Below, piece after piece: positions 1 through 5,953 of a stretch of 9,639 nt of DNA (its first letter is position 1; the number at the start of each line of letters is the position of its first letter). Below the pieces are notes generated by a model. That model did no database searches and was not told the DNA's origin. It saw only the letters and a program-made list of their open reading frames with translations. This stretch comes from Microcoleaceae cyanobacterium UBA11344 (GTDB lineage: Bacteria > Cyanobacteriota > Cyanobacteriia > Cyanobacteriales > Microcoleaceae): positions 6,735 through 16,373 of the forward strand of contig DMYK01000208.1 in NCBI GenBank assembly GCA_003483675.1. The letters are read 5' to 3'. The position numbers and the translations under genes were made by a program.

Positions 1-8
1 TTTCTTGT

Positions 9-33
9 GGGGTGGGTTCTTATCGCCCGCCCC
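9..33. other. GC-rich hairpin
   Basis: GGGGTGGG (9-16) can pair with CCCGCCCC (26-33) through one G-T pair, leaving a nine-base loop. No T-run follows on either strand, so a rho-independent terminator is not well supported. It lies on the downstream side of the large minus-strand gene and may belong to a gene to the left or be a mobile-element remnant. The pairing is seen directly; the function is unknown. Confidence 0.4.
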
Positions 34-44
34 TGAAAGGCTTA

Positions 45-136
45 TAGCATTTCTTACCCTAGTGAGGTACACTGAATCCCTTGATTGTCAAGCTTTTTAG
101 CTTCAAGGATGTACCTCACCTGACCAAGAACCGCTA
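45..136. mobile_element. 92-bp MITE-like inverted-repeat element flanked by TA
   Basis: The two ends form a long imperfect inverted repeat. The left arm (45-70) starts TAGC and ends GTGAGGTAC. The right arm (111-136) starts GTACCTCAC and ends GCTA. The innermost nine bases (62-70 and 111-119) are a perfect inverted repeat, and TTCTT/AAGAA also pair. Further nested pairing lies inside: ATCCCTTGA with TCAAGGAT, and AAGCT with AGCTT. A TA dinucleotide flanks each end (43-44 and 137-138), which suits an IS630/Tc1-mariner-type target duplication. No coding capacity is present. It begins 17 bases past the stop of the giant minus-strand gene, so its transcript would form a strong stem and could act as a terminator. 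The IS630 assignment is inference from the TA flanks. Confidence 0.6.
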
Positions 137-153
137 TAGCCATTAGCCATTAG

Positions 154-3100
154 CTAAACTAGAGCAAAATCAAAATCCCACTGTGCGATCGCCCCGGATT
201 GTACTCCATTCAAGATAGCAAGGAGTTCACCAGTATTGGCAATTCTAATTTCAGTGGCGACGGAGGCGTTAAGTCCGCTTTCACTTTGGGTAATGCTCAG
301 TTGAGCAAAGGTCAAGCCATCCGTTAATCTCAGTAAATCTTCCCCTTTTTGGAAATCCTCGATGCGATCGCTTCCTTGTCCTGGGCTCAAGACAAAGCGA
401 TCGCTACCAGATCCCCCCAGCAGGAAATCGTTACCCTCATTGCCTGTAAGCCAATCATCGCCAGCACCTCCCATCAGGCTGTCATCGTCTTTGCCTCCAA
501 AAATGCTATCATTGCCAGCATGGCCGTTGATGGTATCGTTCCCCTCATTGCCGAACACCAAATCATTACCATTACCACCGCAAATAAGGTCTTGACCAGC
601 AACCGCACCCGCAGGAATGGGGCTGCCAATGTCCCCAAATATTGTATCTTCCCCATCACCGCCACAGATAGTATCCGTACCTTGGTCGCCGTAGAGCAAG
701 TCGTTGCCCAAATCGCCTAAAACTAGATCATTGTCCTTGCCACCGTGTGCGGTATCATCACCTTGACCCCCAGAAAGGGTGTTTTGGCCATCTTGACCGT
801 AGAGCAAGTCATTGCCCTGGGAGCCAAATAACAGGTCGTTTCCTGTGGGAGCTAGGTCAGATGGGCTGCTACTGCCGCCGTAAAGACAGTCGTCTCCTTG
901 TCCGCCTACAATGCTGTCATTGCCTCGCTCGCCCCAGCACAAGTCATTGCCTTTGCCGCCGAAAATAGCATCACCGCCTTTACCACCGTACACAGTATCG
1001 TTGCCTACTTGACCGTAGATTCGGTCATTACCCTCGTTGCCAAATAGCAGGTCGCGATCGAGGAGGAAATCAACTGGAACATTGCTGATTATGCCGCCAA
1101 ATAGGTTGTCATTACCTGCCAAACCAAAAACGACATCATTTCCATCTAAACCATTGATCTCGTCATCATCATTAGTTCCGAGGAGGAAGTCATTTTCAGC
1201 GGTACCCGCGATGCCTAGGGCGGGCTTCGCCAACGGGTTGTTCTGAAGTGGATTGGCACCCGGAATTGAGCCAATACTGGGCAAGGTAATTTGCGTACAA
1301 AAGCAGTCTGGATCTTGAATTAGCGACGGTGACGTTGGTGTTAATGTTGGTGTTGATGTTGACGTTGGTGTTGATGTTGACGTTGATGTTGACGTTGGTT
1401 CTGGTGTTGATGTTGATGTTGGTGTTGATGCTGGCGTTGATGCTGGTTCTGATGCTGGTTCTGGTGTTGGTGTTGATGTTGGTGTTGATGCTGGTTCTGA
1501 TGCTGGCGTTGATGCTGGTGTTGGTGTTGGCGGAATGTCGATTACTGGCGAAAAATTGATAATGGGTGTTGGTGTTGGCGGAATGTCAATTACTGGCGAA
1601 AAATTGATAATGGGCGTTGGGGAACTTTCATTATCAAGAATCAAGACATCGACTTGGGAAATGCCAATCCCGTTGTAAGCAAGATCCGTGCTGCTAGAAA
1701 CGGGGGTAATGGTGCTGAGGTGGCTTCCCTCCACTATGGTGTCATCCACTGCACTGACGGTGACGGTTTGCACCTGATTCCAATTGTCGCTGGTAAAAGT
1801 CAGTGGTGCGATCGCCTTAATTTGACTATCTGTGATCAAGCTGATGTTGACACCAGTGTTCGGCTGGCTGTTGAGCACCACTTGATAGGTATCGGTGTTA
1901 CCGCTTTCTGAAACAATGGTGCTGCCCCCAATTTGAGTAATCGTTACGCCAGCCGGGATGGTAACTTTGTCGTTGTCGGTGATGCTGACGCTAACGGGGG
2001 CGATCGCGACAGACTGATATTCCGCAGCACTTCCAGGGGCGACACTGTGGAGAATTGTCGCGGTGTGCAACCCTTCCACCATAGTGTCATCTGTCGCTTT
2101 GACTGTAGCAACTTGTGCTACGTTCCAGTTATCGGGACTGAAGGTGATGGGCGCGATCGCGTCTATTTGGCTGCCTGCGTTGAAGTTCACTGTAACTGGC
2201 GCTGTCGGCGCTTTTGTGAGTACAACGTTGTAGCTGCTCGTTGCGCCGCCTTCTGTGGCATCGGTATTGCTGGGGCTGACGGCTATACCGGGCGCGTCGT
2301 TGTCAACAATCAAAACATCTACTTTGGAGATGCCAATGCCGTTATAAGCGAGATCGGTGCTGGTAGCATTGGGTGCGATCGCGCTGAAGTGTATTCCTTC
2401 GATGACATCATCGTCTACTGCTTTGACGGTGGCGGTTTGTGCCACATTCCAGTTATCGGCGCTGAAGGTGAAGGAGGAAATTGAGTCGAGCTGGCTATCT
2501 GTGGCAAAACTGACGGTAACGGGTGCTGCCGGTTGGCTGTTAAGAGCTACTTTGTAACTGCCTGTTGCGCCACCTTCAACGGCTGAAGTATTACTGGGCG
2601 TAATCGTTACGCCAGCCGGGATGGTAACTTTGTCGTTGTCGGTGATGCTGACGCTAACGGGGGCGATCGCGACAGACTGATATTCCGCAGCACTTCCAGG
2701 GGCGACACTGTGGAGAATTGTCGCGGTGTGCAACCCTTCCACCATAGTGTCATCTGTCGCTTTGACTGTAGCAACTTGCGGGATATTCCAGTTATCTGTG
2801 GTGAAGGTAAATGTGGAAATTGAGTCAATTTGGGTACCCGTGTTGAAGTTCACTGTAACGGGCGCTGTCGGTTTGCCAGTCAAAACTAGCTTGTAACTAC
2901 CCGTTTCACTGCCTTCTGTGGCATTAGTGTTGACTGGTGTAACGGTGACACCTGCACTGTCGTTGTCGGTAATTTGGGCGGTGACGGCAGGAATCGAAAT
3001 TAGGTTGTATTTAGCGTCTGTACTGCTGGCACTGTGTGTAATCTGGCCCGTGTGAGGGTTTGCCTCTACTAAAGCATCATCCACTGCTTGGACAGTCACC

Positions 3101-4740
3101 GTTTGAGCCGCATTCCAGTTGGCGGGGGTAAATGTGAGGGTGATGGGAGTTCTAGCACCAGCCCCCAAGTCACTCTGGGCATCTGGTGTGAGAGTGGTGG
3201 TGACATCAGCAGTCGGTTTGCTGGTGAGTTCCACTGTGTAGATATCCGAGGGGCCACCTTCACTAATTTTGGTACTACCGCCAGTTTCGGTAATTTTTAC
3301 GCTCGGCGTGTCGTTGTCGGTAATGTTCGCGGTGAGGGTAGCAGTGGCAGTACCATCGATGGTAATTGGCACAGCAGCACCCTCGTAATTGGGATCTACA
3401 CTGGTGGCTTTGTGCGTGATCGCGCTAGTGTGAGGAGAATCTTTCTCCGCTACCTGATCGTCCACTGCCTTGATCGTAACGGTTTGCGGGACATTCCAGT
3501 TGTTGGGGGTAAAGTTCAGGGTGATGGGAGTTCCAGCATCGGCTCCCAAGTCTGTCTGGGTATCAGGGTCAACAGTGACGATCGCAAGGTCACTAGGCTG
3601 GCTTTTGAGTACGACTGTATACGTGTCTGAAGTACCGCCTTCTGCTACATCCGCGCCCCCTGTTGACTTGATTATGATGCCTGCGGTGTCGTTGTCTTCG
3701 AGAATCTCCAAAGTAGCAGTTTTCTGCTTAATACCAATTATGCCGTCTTGAGGATTAGCTAAGGAGAGAGTAAGGTTTTCTGTGGGTTCAACCAAGCTGT
3801 CATTGTTGATAGGAACGCTAATAGTAGCAGTGGTTTGATTGGAGGCAAAGTTGACAGTTTGGGTGGTGGAAACGAAATCAACTCCTAATCCCACGGTAGC
3901 CCCGCCTGTGGCGCTACCATTGCTGAAGCTCACGTCTACGTGAGAATTCCCGCTAGTAATGCCACTGCGGTTGATGGTGATTGTTGCTCCCACAACTGTT
4001 CCATCTTCCTTGACTTGATAGGTGGGTTTGGAGAAGTTGAAGATGGGAAGAGCGCGGATGAAAATCGCTGAGTCTAAGGCGGAATCTTTAGTGTCTGCGA
4101 TCGCTAACTTTAAATGATTCGGGACATTTGGCATCGCTGTTCCTTGAGCGGTTAACACTTTTGTAAAACCATCAAATGCTGTTTTATAAGGTGTTGGAAT
4201 GCCGTCAGTACGCTCGTTGTTACAGTAAAACGCTGAGTTTTTGGTTTTATTGATAGTATTGACAGAAACAGGTTGTGTTGTCCCTGGAATCAGAGGAGTA
4301 TTTACCCCATTCAGGAAAAAACCAAATACATCGTTATAAGAAGAGTTTACGAATTCGTTGTACTCCTCAGAAGCAAAGACGTATTCTAAAGCAAACTGGT
4401 TCTGCTTAGGTATAAAATCAAACTCCAAGACGGCAGCATCATTAGTAGTATTTGGAGCAATCAGCTTGTTTAGATCCGCATCGCCCGCTTTACCCAAAGC
4501 TGTGCTTGTACTATCTGAATTATTGGGGCCCTTAGCATCGGCAATCTTTCCGGTGCTGAAGATAACACCTGCTTCGACATTGAGTCCTTCTGATTTTCCG
4601 CCGCCAAAACTCCCAGCCGCCTGATTATCACCCGTAAATGTTACACTATTAGGAACGACTTCGCCCGCGTCCCCAATCATAAATTGAGCGAGTTGGAGAG
4701 GAGTGAGAGCACTATTAAGATCCTTGGTTATCAGTGTCAT
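154..4740 (-). CDS. Giant modular secreted/surface protein: choice-of-anchor L, Calx-beta, six repeats, PST linker, RTX
   Basis: A 1528-residue protein. Residues 1-230 match the choice-of-anchor L type: GDNQAAGSFGGG (38-49), GVIFSTG (58-64), and the FASEEYNEFVNSSYNDVFGF stretch near 122-141. Residues 233-350 form a Calx-beta domain ending ILEDND. Six tandem units of about 110-120 residues follow (352-1036), each with an EGG/EG strand, a (F/T)TxxNWNxxQ motif, a (V/T)DD...E turn and an (I/L)xDN(D/E) end. Then comes TPIINFSPVIDIPPTP twice (1043-1074), a Pro/Ser/Thr/Glu linker (to ~1139) and RTX nonapeptides of GGxGxDxxx type (~1185-1450) broken by three short loops. The tail, near FVLSPGQGSDRIEDF, is typical of RTX ends. 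There is no N-terminal signal peptide, which together with the RTX end points to type I secretion by the HlyB/HlyD/TolC route, with calcium-driven folding outside. The start ATG has AGGTGG seven bases upstream. No transporter genes lie nearby. The exact role (adhesin, sheath or S-layer-like) is not readable from sequence. Confidence 0.93.
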   Translation of the reverse strand: MTLITKDLNSALTPLQLAQFMIGDAGEVVPNSVTFTGDNQAAGSFGGGKSEGLNVEAGVIFSTGKIADAKGPNNSDSTSTALGKAGDADLNKLIAPNTTNDAAVLEFDFIPKQNQFALEYVFASEEYNEFVNSSYNDVFGFFLNGVNTPLIPGTTQPVSVNTINKTKNSAFYCNNERTDGIPTPYKTAFDGFTKVLTAQGTAMPNVPNHLKLAIADTKDSALDSAIFIRALPIFNFSKPTYQVKEDGTVVGATITINRSGITSGNSHVDVSFSNGSATGGATVGLGVDFVSTTQTVNFASNQTTATISVPINNDSLVEPTENLTLSLANPQDGIIGIKQKTATLEILEDNDTAGIIIKSTGGADVAEGGTSDTYTVVLKSQPSDLAIVTVDPDTQTDLGADAGTPITLNFTPNNWNVPQTVTIKAVDDQVAEKDSPHTSAITHKATSVDPNYEGAAVPITIDGTATATLTANITDNDTPSVKITETGGSTKISEGGPSDIYTVELTSKPTADVTTTLTPDAQSDLGAGARTPITLTFTPANWNAAQTVTVQAVDDALVEANPHTGQITHSASSTDAKYNLISIPAVTAQITDNDSAGVTVTPVNTNATEGSETGSYKLVLTGKPTAPVTVNFNTGTQIDSISTFTFTTDNWNIPQVATVKATDDTMVEGLHTATILHSVAPGSAAEYQSVAIAPVSVSITDNDKVTIPAGVTITPSNTSAVEGGATGSYKVALNSQPAAPVTVSFATDSQLDSISSFTFSADNWNVAQTATVKAVDDDVIEGIHFSAIAPNATSTDLAYNGIGISKVDVLIVDNDAPGIAVSPSNTDATEGGATSSYNVVLTKAPTAPVTVNFNAGSQIDAIAPITFSPDNWNVAQVATVKATDDTMVEGLHTATILHSVAPGSAAEYQSVAIAPVSVSITDNDKVTIPAGVTITQIGGSTIVSESGNTDTYQVVLNSQPNTGVNISLITDSQIKAIAPLTFTSDNWNQVQTVTVSAVDDTIVEGSHLSTITPVSSSTDLAYNGIGISQVDVLILDNESSPTPIINFSPVIDIPPTPTPIINFSPVIDIPPTPTPASTPASEPASTPTSTPTPEPASEPASTPASTPTSTSTPEPTSTSTSTSTPTSTSTPTLTPTSPSLIQDPDCFCTQITLPSIGSIPGANPLQNNPLAKPALGIAGTAENDFLLGTNDDDEINGLDGNDVVFGLAGNDNLFGGIISNVPVDFLLDRDLLFGNEGNDRIYGQVGNDTVYGGKGGDAIFGGKGNDLCWGERGNDSIVGGQGDDCLYGGSSSPSDLAPTGNDLLFGSQGNDLLYGQDGQNTLSGGQGDDTAHGGKDNDLVLGDLGNDLLYGDQGTDTICGGDGEDTIFGDIGSPIPAGAVAGQDLICGGNGNDLVFGNEGNDTINGHAGNDSIFGGKDDDSLMGGAGDDWLTGNEGNDFLLGGSGSDRFVLSPGQGSDRIEDFQKGEDLLRLTDGLTFAQLSITQSESGLNASVATEIRIANTGELLAILNGVQSGAIAQWDFDFALV
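1324..1539 (-). repeat. Hexanucleotide-based minisatellite coding the Pro/Ser/Thr linker
   Basis: About 216 bp inside the RTX gene are built from degenerate six-base units (plus strand GGTGTT, GATGTT, GACGTT, GATGCT, GGTTCT). They code for alternating TP, TS, AS and EP dipeptides (residues ~1068-1139). The unit length is a multiple of three, so gain or loss of units keeps frame and only changes linker length. The linker separates the beta-sandwich stalk from the RTX block. Such low-complexity tracts expand and contract by slippage, so length variation among strains is a fair inference. Confidence 0.85.
1519..1614 (-). repeat. Tandem 48-bp repeat, two copies
   Basis: Copies at 1519-1566 and 1567-1614 are identical except for one base (TGTCG versus TGTCA). 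Each codes for the same 16 residues, TPIINFSPVIDIPPTP. The junction is exact and in frame, at the boundary between the last beta-sandwich repeat and the PST linker. The near identity implies a recent duplication. Confidence 0.9.
1937..2115 (-). repeat. 179-bp perfect direct repeat, copy A (in RTX gene)
   Basis: Identical base for base with 2600-2778, including synonymous positions and a GCGATCGC site. It codes residues 876-935, covering the second half of one beta-sandwich unit, its ITDND end and the start of the next. The other units have clearly diverged at the DNA level, so this pair reflects recent duplication or gene conversion. The period is 663 bp (221 residues, two units). Confidence 0.95.
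2600..2778 (-). repeat. 179-bp perfect direct repeat, copy B (in RTX gene)
   Basis: Partner of the repeat at 1937-2115, coding residues 655-714. Identity stops abruptly at both edges (A/C at the left, T/C at the right), as expected for a conversion tract or crossover-limited duplication rather than for selection on protein sequence. Confidence 0.95.
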
Positions 4741-4746
4741 ATTATA

Positions 4747-4752
4747 CCACCT
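4747..4752 (-). promoter_or_regulatory. Shine-Dalgarno of the RTX protein gene
   Basis: On the minus strand AGGTGG lies six bases before the ATG at 4740. This is a good Shine-Dalgarno match and spacing, and it supports the chosen start. Confidence 0.7.
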
Positions 4753-4770
4753 GGAAAAATAAGTAAAGTT

Positions 4771-4794
4771 TATACGTAAATTAAATTACGTATA
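4771..4794. promoter_or_regulatory. Perfect 9-bp dyad, operator candidate upstream of the RTX gene
   Basis: TATACGTAA (4771-4779) and TTACGTATA (4786-4794) form a perfect inverted repeat around a six-base centre. The dyad starts 31 bases upstream of the RTX gene's ATG, within its 5' leader or promoter. The two-half-site geometry is typical of a dimeric DNA-binding regulator site, but the regulator is unknown. A role as an RNA hairpin in the 5' leader is also possible. Confidence 0.4.
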
Positions 4795-4810
4795 TGGTAG
4801 AAGGCAAAAG

Positions 4811-4848
4811 GATTTAGCTATCTAGACAAGATTTAGTTATCTAGAAAA
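4811..4848. repeat. Two tandem 19-bp repeats upstream of the RTX gene
   Basis: Copies at 4811-4829 (GATTTAGCTATCTAGACAA) and 4830-4848 differ at two bases. A looser third match, CTGGCTATCTAAAATC, lies near 4892-4907. The shared core is (G/T)(C/T)TATCTA. They sit 70-110 bases upstream of the RTX start, where activator sites would be expected. The rest of the 4741-5034 intergenic stretch is AT-rich, and I see no gene in it. Confidence 0.5.
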
Positions 4849-5034
4849 GTAGAAAGTATTAAAGGCAATAAGTAGGTAGACACAAATAAATCTGGCTATC
4901 TAAAATCATTAAAAACCCGTGCAAACAGAATATGTTGCCAATTTGGCAGAATTTACAATAATTTACATAACGGCGTTTAATTGCTCCTACTTAGATGCTT
5001 GGCTGAGGGTAAATTCGCTGGAATCCCTGTGAAA

Positions 5035-5069
5035 CAAGAATCCCCGTCCTTATAGGGCGGGGAGTGTCA
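5035..5069. mobile_element. IS200/IS605-like end hairpin (solo remnant)
   Basis: TCCCCGTCC (5041-5049) pairs with GGGCGGGGA (5055-5063) across a five-base loop, with AGAA before and TGTCAA after. Read on the minus strand it is TTGACACTCCCCGCCC, then a short loop, then GACGGGGATTCTT. That is the familiar hairpin found at the tnpB-side end of many IS200/IS605 (IS1341-type) elements in cyanobacteria. No tnpA or tnpB is present. The TGA stop of the adjacent small secreted-peptide gene lies inside its TTGACA. The family assignment rests on recall of the motif, not on a search. Confidence 0.5.
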
Positions 5070-5403
5070 AATATCAGTAATGCGATCGCGACGAGAGCAC
5101 CCTGGAGTCGGGGAGGAGCTACAGCCTTCTGATTTGCTATCACTATCTTGAGCTAATAACAGTTTTTGAGATGTAGCGAACTGATTTGCCGAGATTGAAC
5201 TATTCTCTGGTTGTTGAGGAAAAGCTATGGCGCTAGCCAAGAGTGTGCTTAATAAGTAGCTGGACAAAAATAAACAATGTCATGTCATTGCGGGGAACGA
5301 AGCAATCTCAAACCGCAAGCGAATTGCGACGCACAGCGAACAATGACATGGTTACGTTTATTTATGTCCGACTACTTAATACAAATTGCATCAGAGTATA
5401 CAT
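5067..5403 (-). pseudogene. PatX-like small secreted peptide gene, 5' end split by a MITE
   Basis: The frame 5067-5252 codes LSTLLASAIAF (a signal-peptide core), then PQQPENSS, LLLAQDSDSKSEG and a Ser/Cys-rich tail ending CSRRDRITDI. The frame as it stands has no ATG: it opens with a TTG inside the MITE, right after an in-frame stop. If the MITE (5255-5376) and one TA copy are removed in silico, an ATG at 5403 joins in frame and gives MYTLMQFVLLSTLLASAIAF, a proper signal peptide. The restored protein is 70 residues. It shares its plan with the neighbouring ERGSGR peptide: signal peptide, Ser-rich middle and an L(L/T)AQD motif. It has no RGSGR, and its last residues abut an IS-like hairpin, so the C terminus may have been replaced. 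It is probably inactive unless translated from TTG. Confidence 0.7.
5255..5376. mobile_element. 122-bp MITE flanked by TA
   Basis: The ends AGTAGCTGGACAAAAATAAAC (left, 5255 on) and the complement of GTTTATTTATGTCCGACTACT (right, ending 5376) match apart from three bases. A further CATGTCATTG/CAATGACATG pairing lies just inside. TA flanks both ends (5253-5254 and 5377-5378). The core has no coding capacity and carries a CATTGCGGGGAACGAAGCAA-type segment seen in many bacterial interspersed repeats. Removing the element with one TA rebuilds the reading frame and start codon of the surrounding minus-strand gene, which supports these exact boundaries. TA duplication suggests mobilisation by an IS630/Tc1-mariner transposase elsewhere in the genome. 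Confidence 0.8.
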
Positions 5404-5510
5404 GGTGGAATTTTAGGTCAAAGTTTCTGCTACCCGATACGGACTTTTTTTGGGCAGATTCGGAACTAATAATTTTTATTTTGATAAATGCTGAATTCCT
5501 GAGTGGCCGC

Positions 5511-5549
5511 AAAAAAAAGAAGGAAAAATCACAAGAATAATAATTCTGT
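5511..5549 (-). terminator. Weak terminator candidate downstream of the patX-like gene
   Basis: On the minus strand a short AT-rich stem (5543-5549 with 5531-5538, one bulge) is followed 12 bases later by eight T (5511-5518). It lies 42 bases past the stop of the ERGSGR peptide gene. The stem is weak and the T-run is not adjacent, so this is a tentative call. I see no gene in 5404-5590. Confidence 0.25.
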
Positions 5550-5590
5550 ATTTTTCGCTTCTTTTTGGCAAAAATATCCGTTTTTTGGCT

Positions 5591-5791
5591 TTATCTTCCG
5601 CTTCCTCGTTCTGGCTCAGAATCTTGATCGTTATCTGAAGAAGTCGAATTGTCATCTTGAGCTGTTAAGAATTCGGGAACAGATTTGGATTGAGAGAAAA
5701 AGGTCGATCGAGTTTCAAAGCTTTGAGCGTTAACTGCGGTGCTGCTCAATAACAGGCTTGGCATCAGGATAGAAGAGTAAACGCGCATCAT
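5591..5791 (-). CDS. patX: PatX-type secreted peptide precursor ending in ERGSGR
   Basis: The frame codes 66 residues from ATG 5791, or 65 from the second ATG at 5788. The longer open frame to 5872 would need a TTG start and would put a polar stretch before the signal peptide, so it is rejected. MMRVYSSILMPSLLLSSTAVNA has a basic start, a hydrophobic core and an AVNA|Q cleavage site. The mature part is Ser/Asp/Glu-rich (LTAQDDNSTSSDNDQDSEP) and ends exactly in ERGSGR. RGSGR is the active pentapeptide of PatS, and ERGSGR binds the master regulator HetR. PatX proteins, found across filamentous cyanobacteria, pair a signal peptide with a C-terminal RGxGR-type motif. Inference: the precursor is exported and trimmed to a short cell-to-cell signal acting on HetR. 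No clear Shine-Dalgarno is seen. A disrupted relative lies 187 bp downstream on the same strand. The family assignment is strong; function in this organism is unproven. Confidence 0.85.
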   Translation of the reverse strand: MMRVYSSILMPSLLLSSTAVNAQSFETRSTFFSQSKSVPEFLTAQDDNSTSSDNDQDSEPERGSGR

Positions 5792-5851
5792 ACAGTTCGG
5801 TGTTTGTAGTTTCCACTTCTTGATACGCAGCCTGTACTCTGTTATCAGGGT

Positions 5852-5887
5852 AAAAAAATGCAATTTTGGCAAAATTGCAACTTTTTT
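5852..5887. terminator. Bidirectional hairpin terminator between coaE and the patX-like gene
   Basis: TGCAATTTT (5859-5867) and AAAATTGCA (5871-5879) form a perfect nine-base stem with a three-base loop. On the minus strand it runs straight into seven T (5852-5858). On the plus strand six T follow after three bases (5882-5887). The minus-strand version would stop coaE read-through about 300 bases past its stop codon. It ends 60 bases before the patX-like ATG, so either that gene's promoter lies within 5792-5851 or the hairpin works as an attenuator in a longer leader. Confidence 0.65.
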
Positions 5888-5892
5888 GATTT

Positions 5893-5916
5893 CCCTAAAT
5901 AGGGGGTGATACCCCT
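5893..5916. other. Overlapping small hairpins, alternative pairings
   Basis: CCCTA-AA-TAGGG (5893-5904) and GGGGT-GAT-ACCCC (5903-5915) share bases, so only one can form at a time. They lie directly upstream, on the minus strand, of the terminator hairpin at 5859-5879. This arrangement is compatible with a structured leader but could be chance in a short AT/GC-patchy spacer. Confidence 0.3.
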
Positions 5917-5953
5917 CATATTGGTTGCGAGTTCACTTAGAGCCGGATGTTGA

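Noticed and set aside
9..33. GC hairpin as a rho-independent terminator
   Set aside because: No T-run follows on either strand, and it has a nine-base loop.
1329..1559. Plus-strand frame coding a Leu/Val/Met-rich 76-residue protein that looks like a membrane peptide
   Set aside because: It is the antisense of the hexamer minisatellite coding the PST linker. The composition follows from the repeat, not from a membrane protein.
1933..2484. Long plus-strand open frame (183 residues), and a similar one at 3088-3630
   Set aside because: Both are antisense to the repeated beta-sandwich units of the RTX gene. They echo its repeats and match no family I recognise.
1937..2778. CRISPR-like repeat array
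   Set aside because: The repeats are in-frame coding units of a protein, far too long and without unique spacers of regular size.
5277..5540. Plus-strand 87-residue frame starting inside the MITE
   Set aside because: It begins in mobile-element sequence, has no ribosome site and runs into low-complexity Lys-rich sequence. The minus strand carries the better-supported gene.
5591..5872. A 93-residue form of the ERGSGR peptide starting at TTG 5872
   Set aside because: It would start within the terminator hairpin and place a polar stretch before the signal peptide. ATG 5791/5788 gives a normal export signal.
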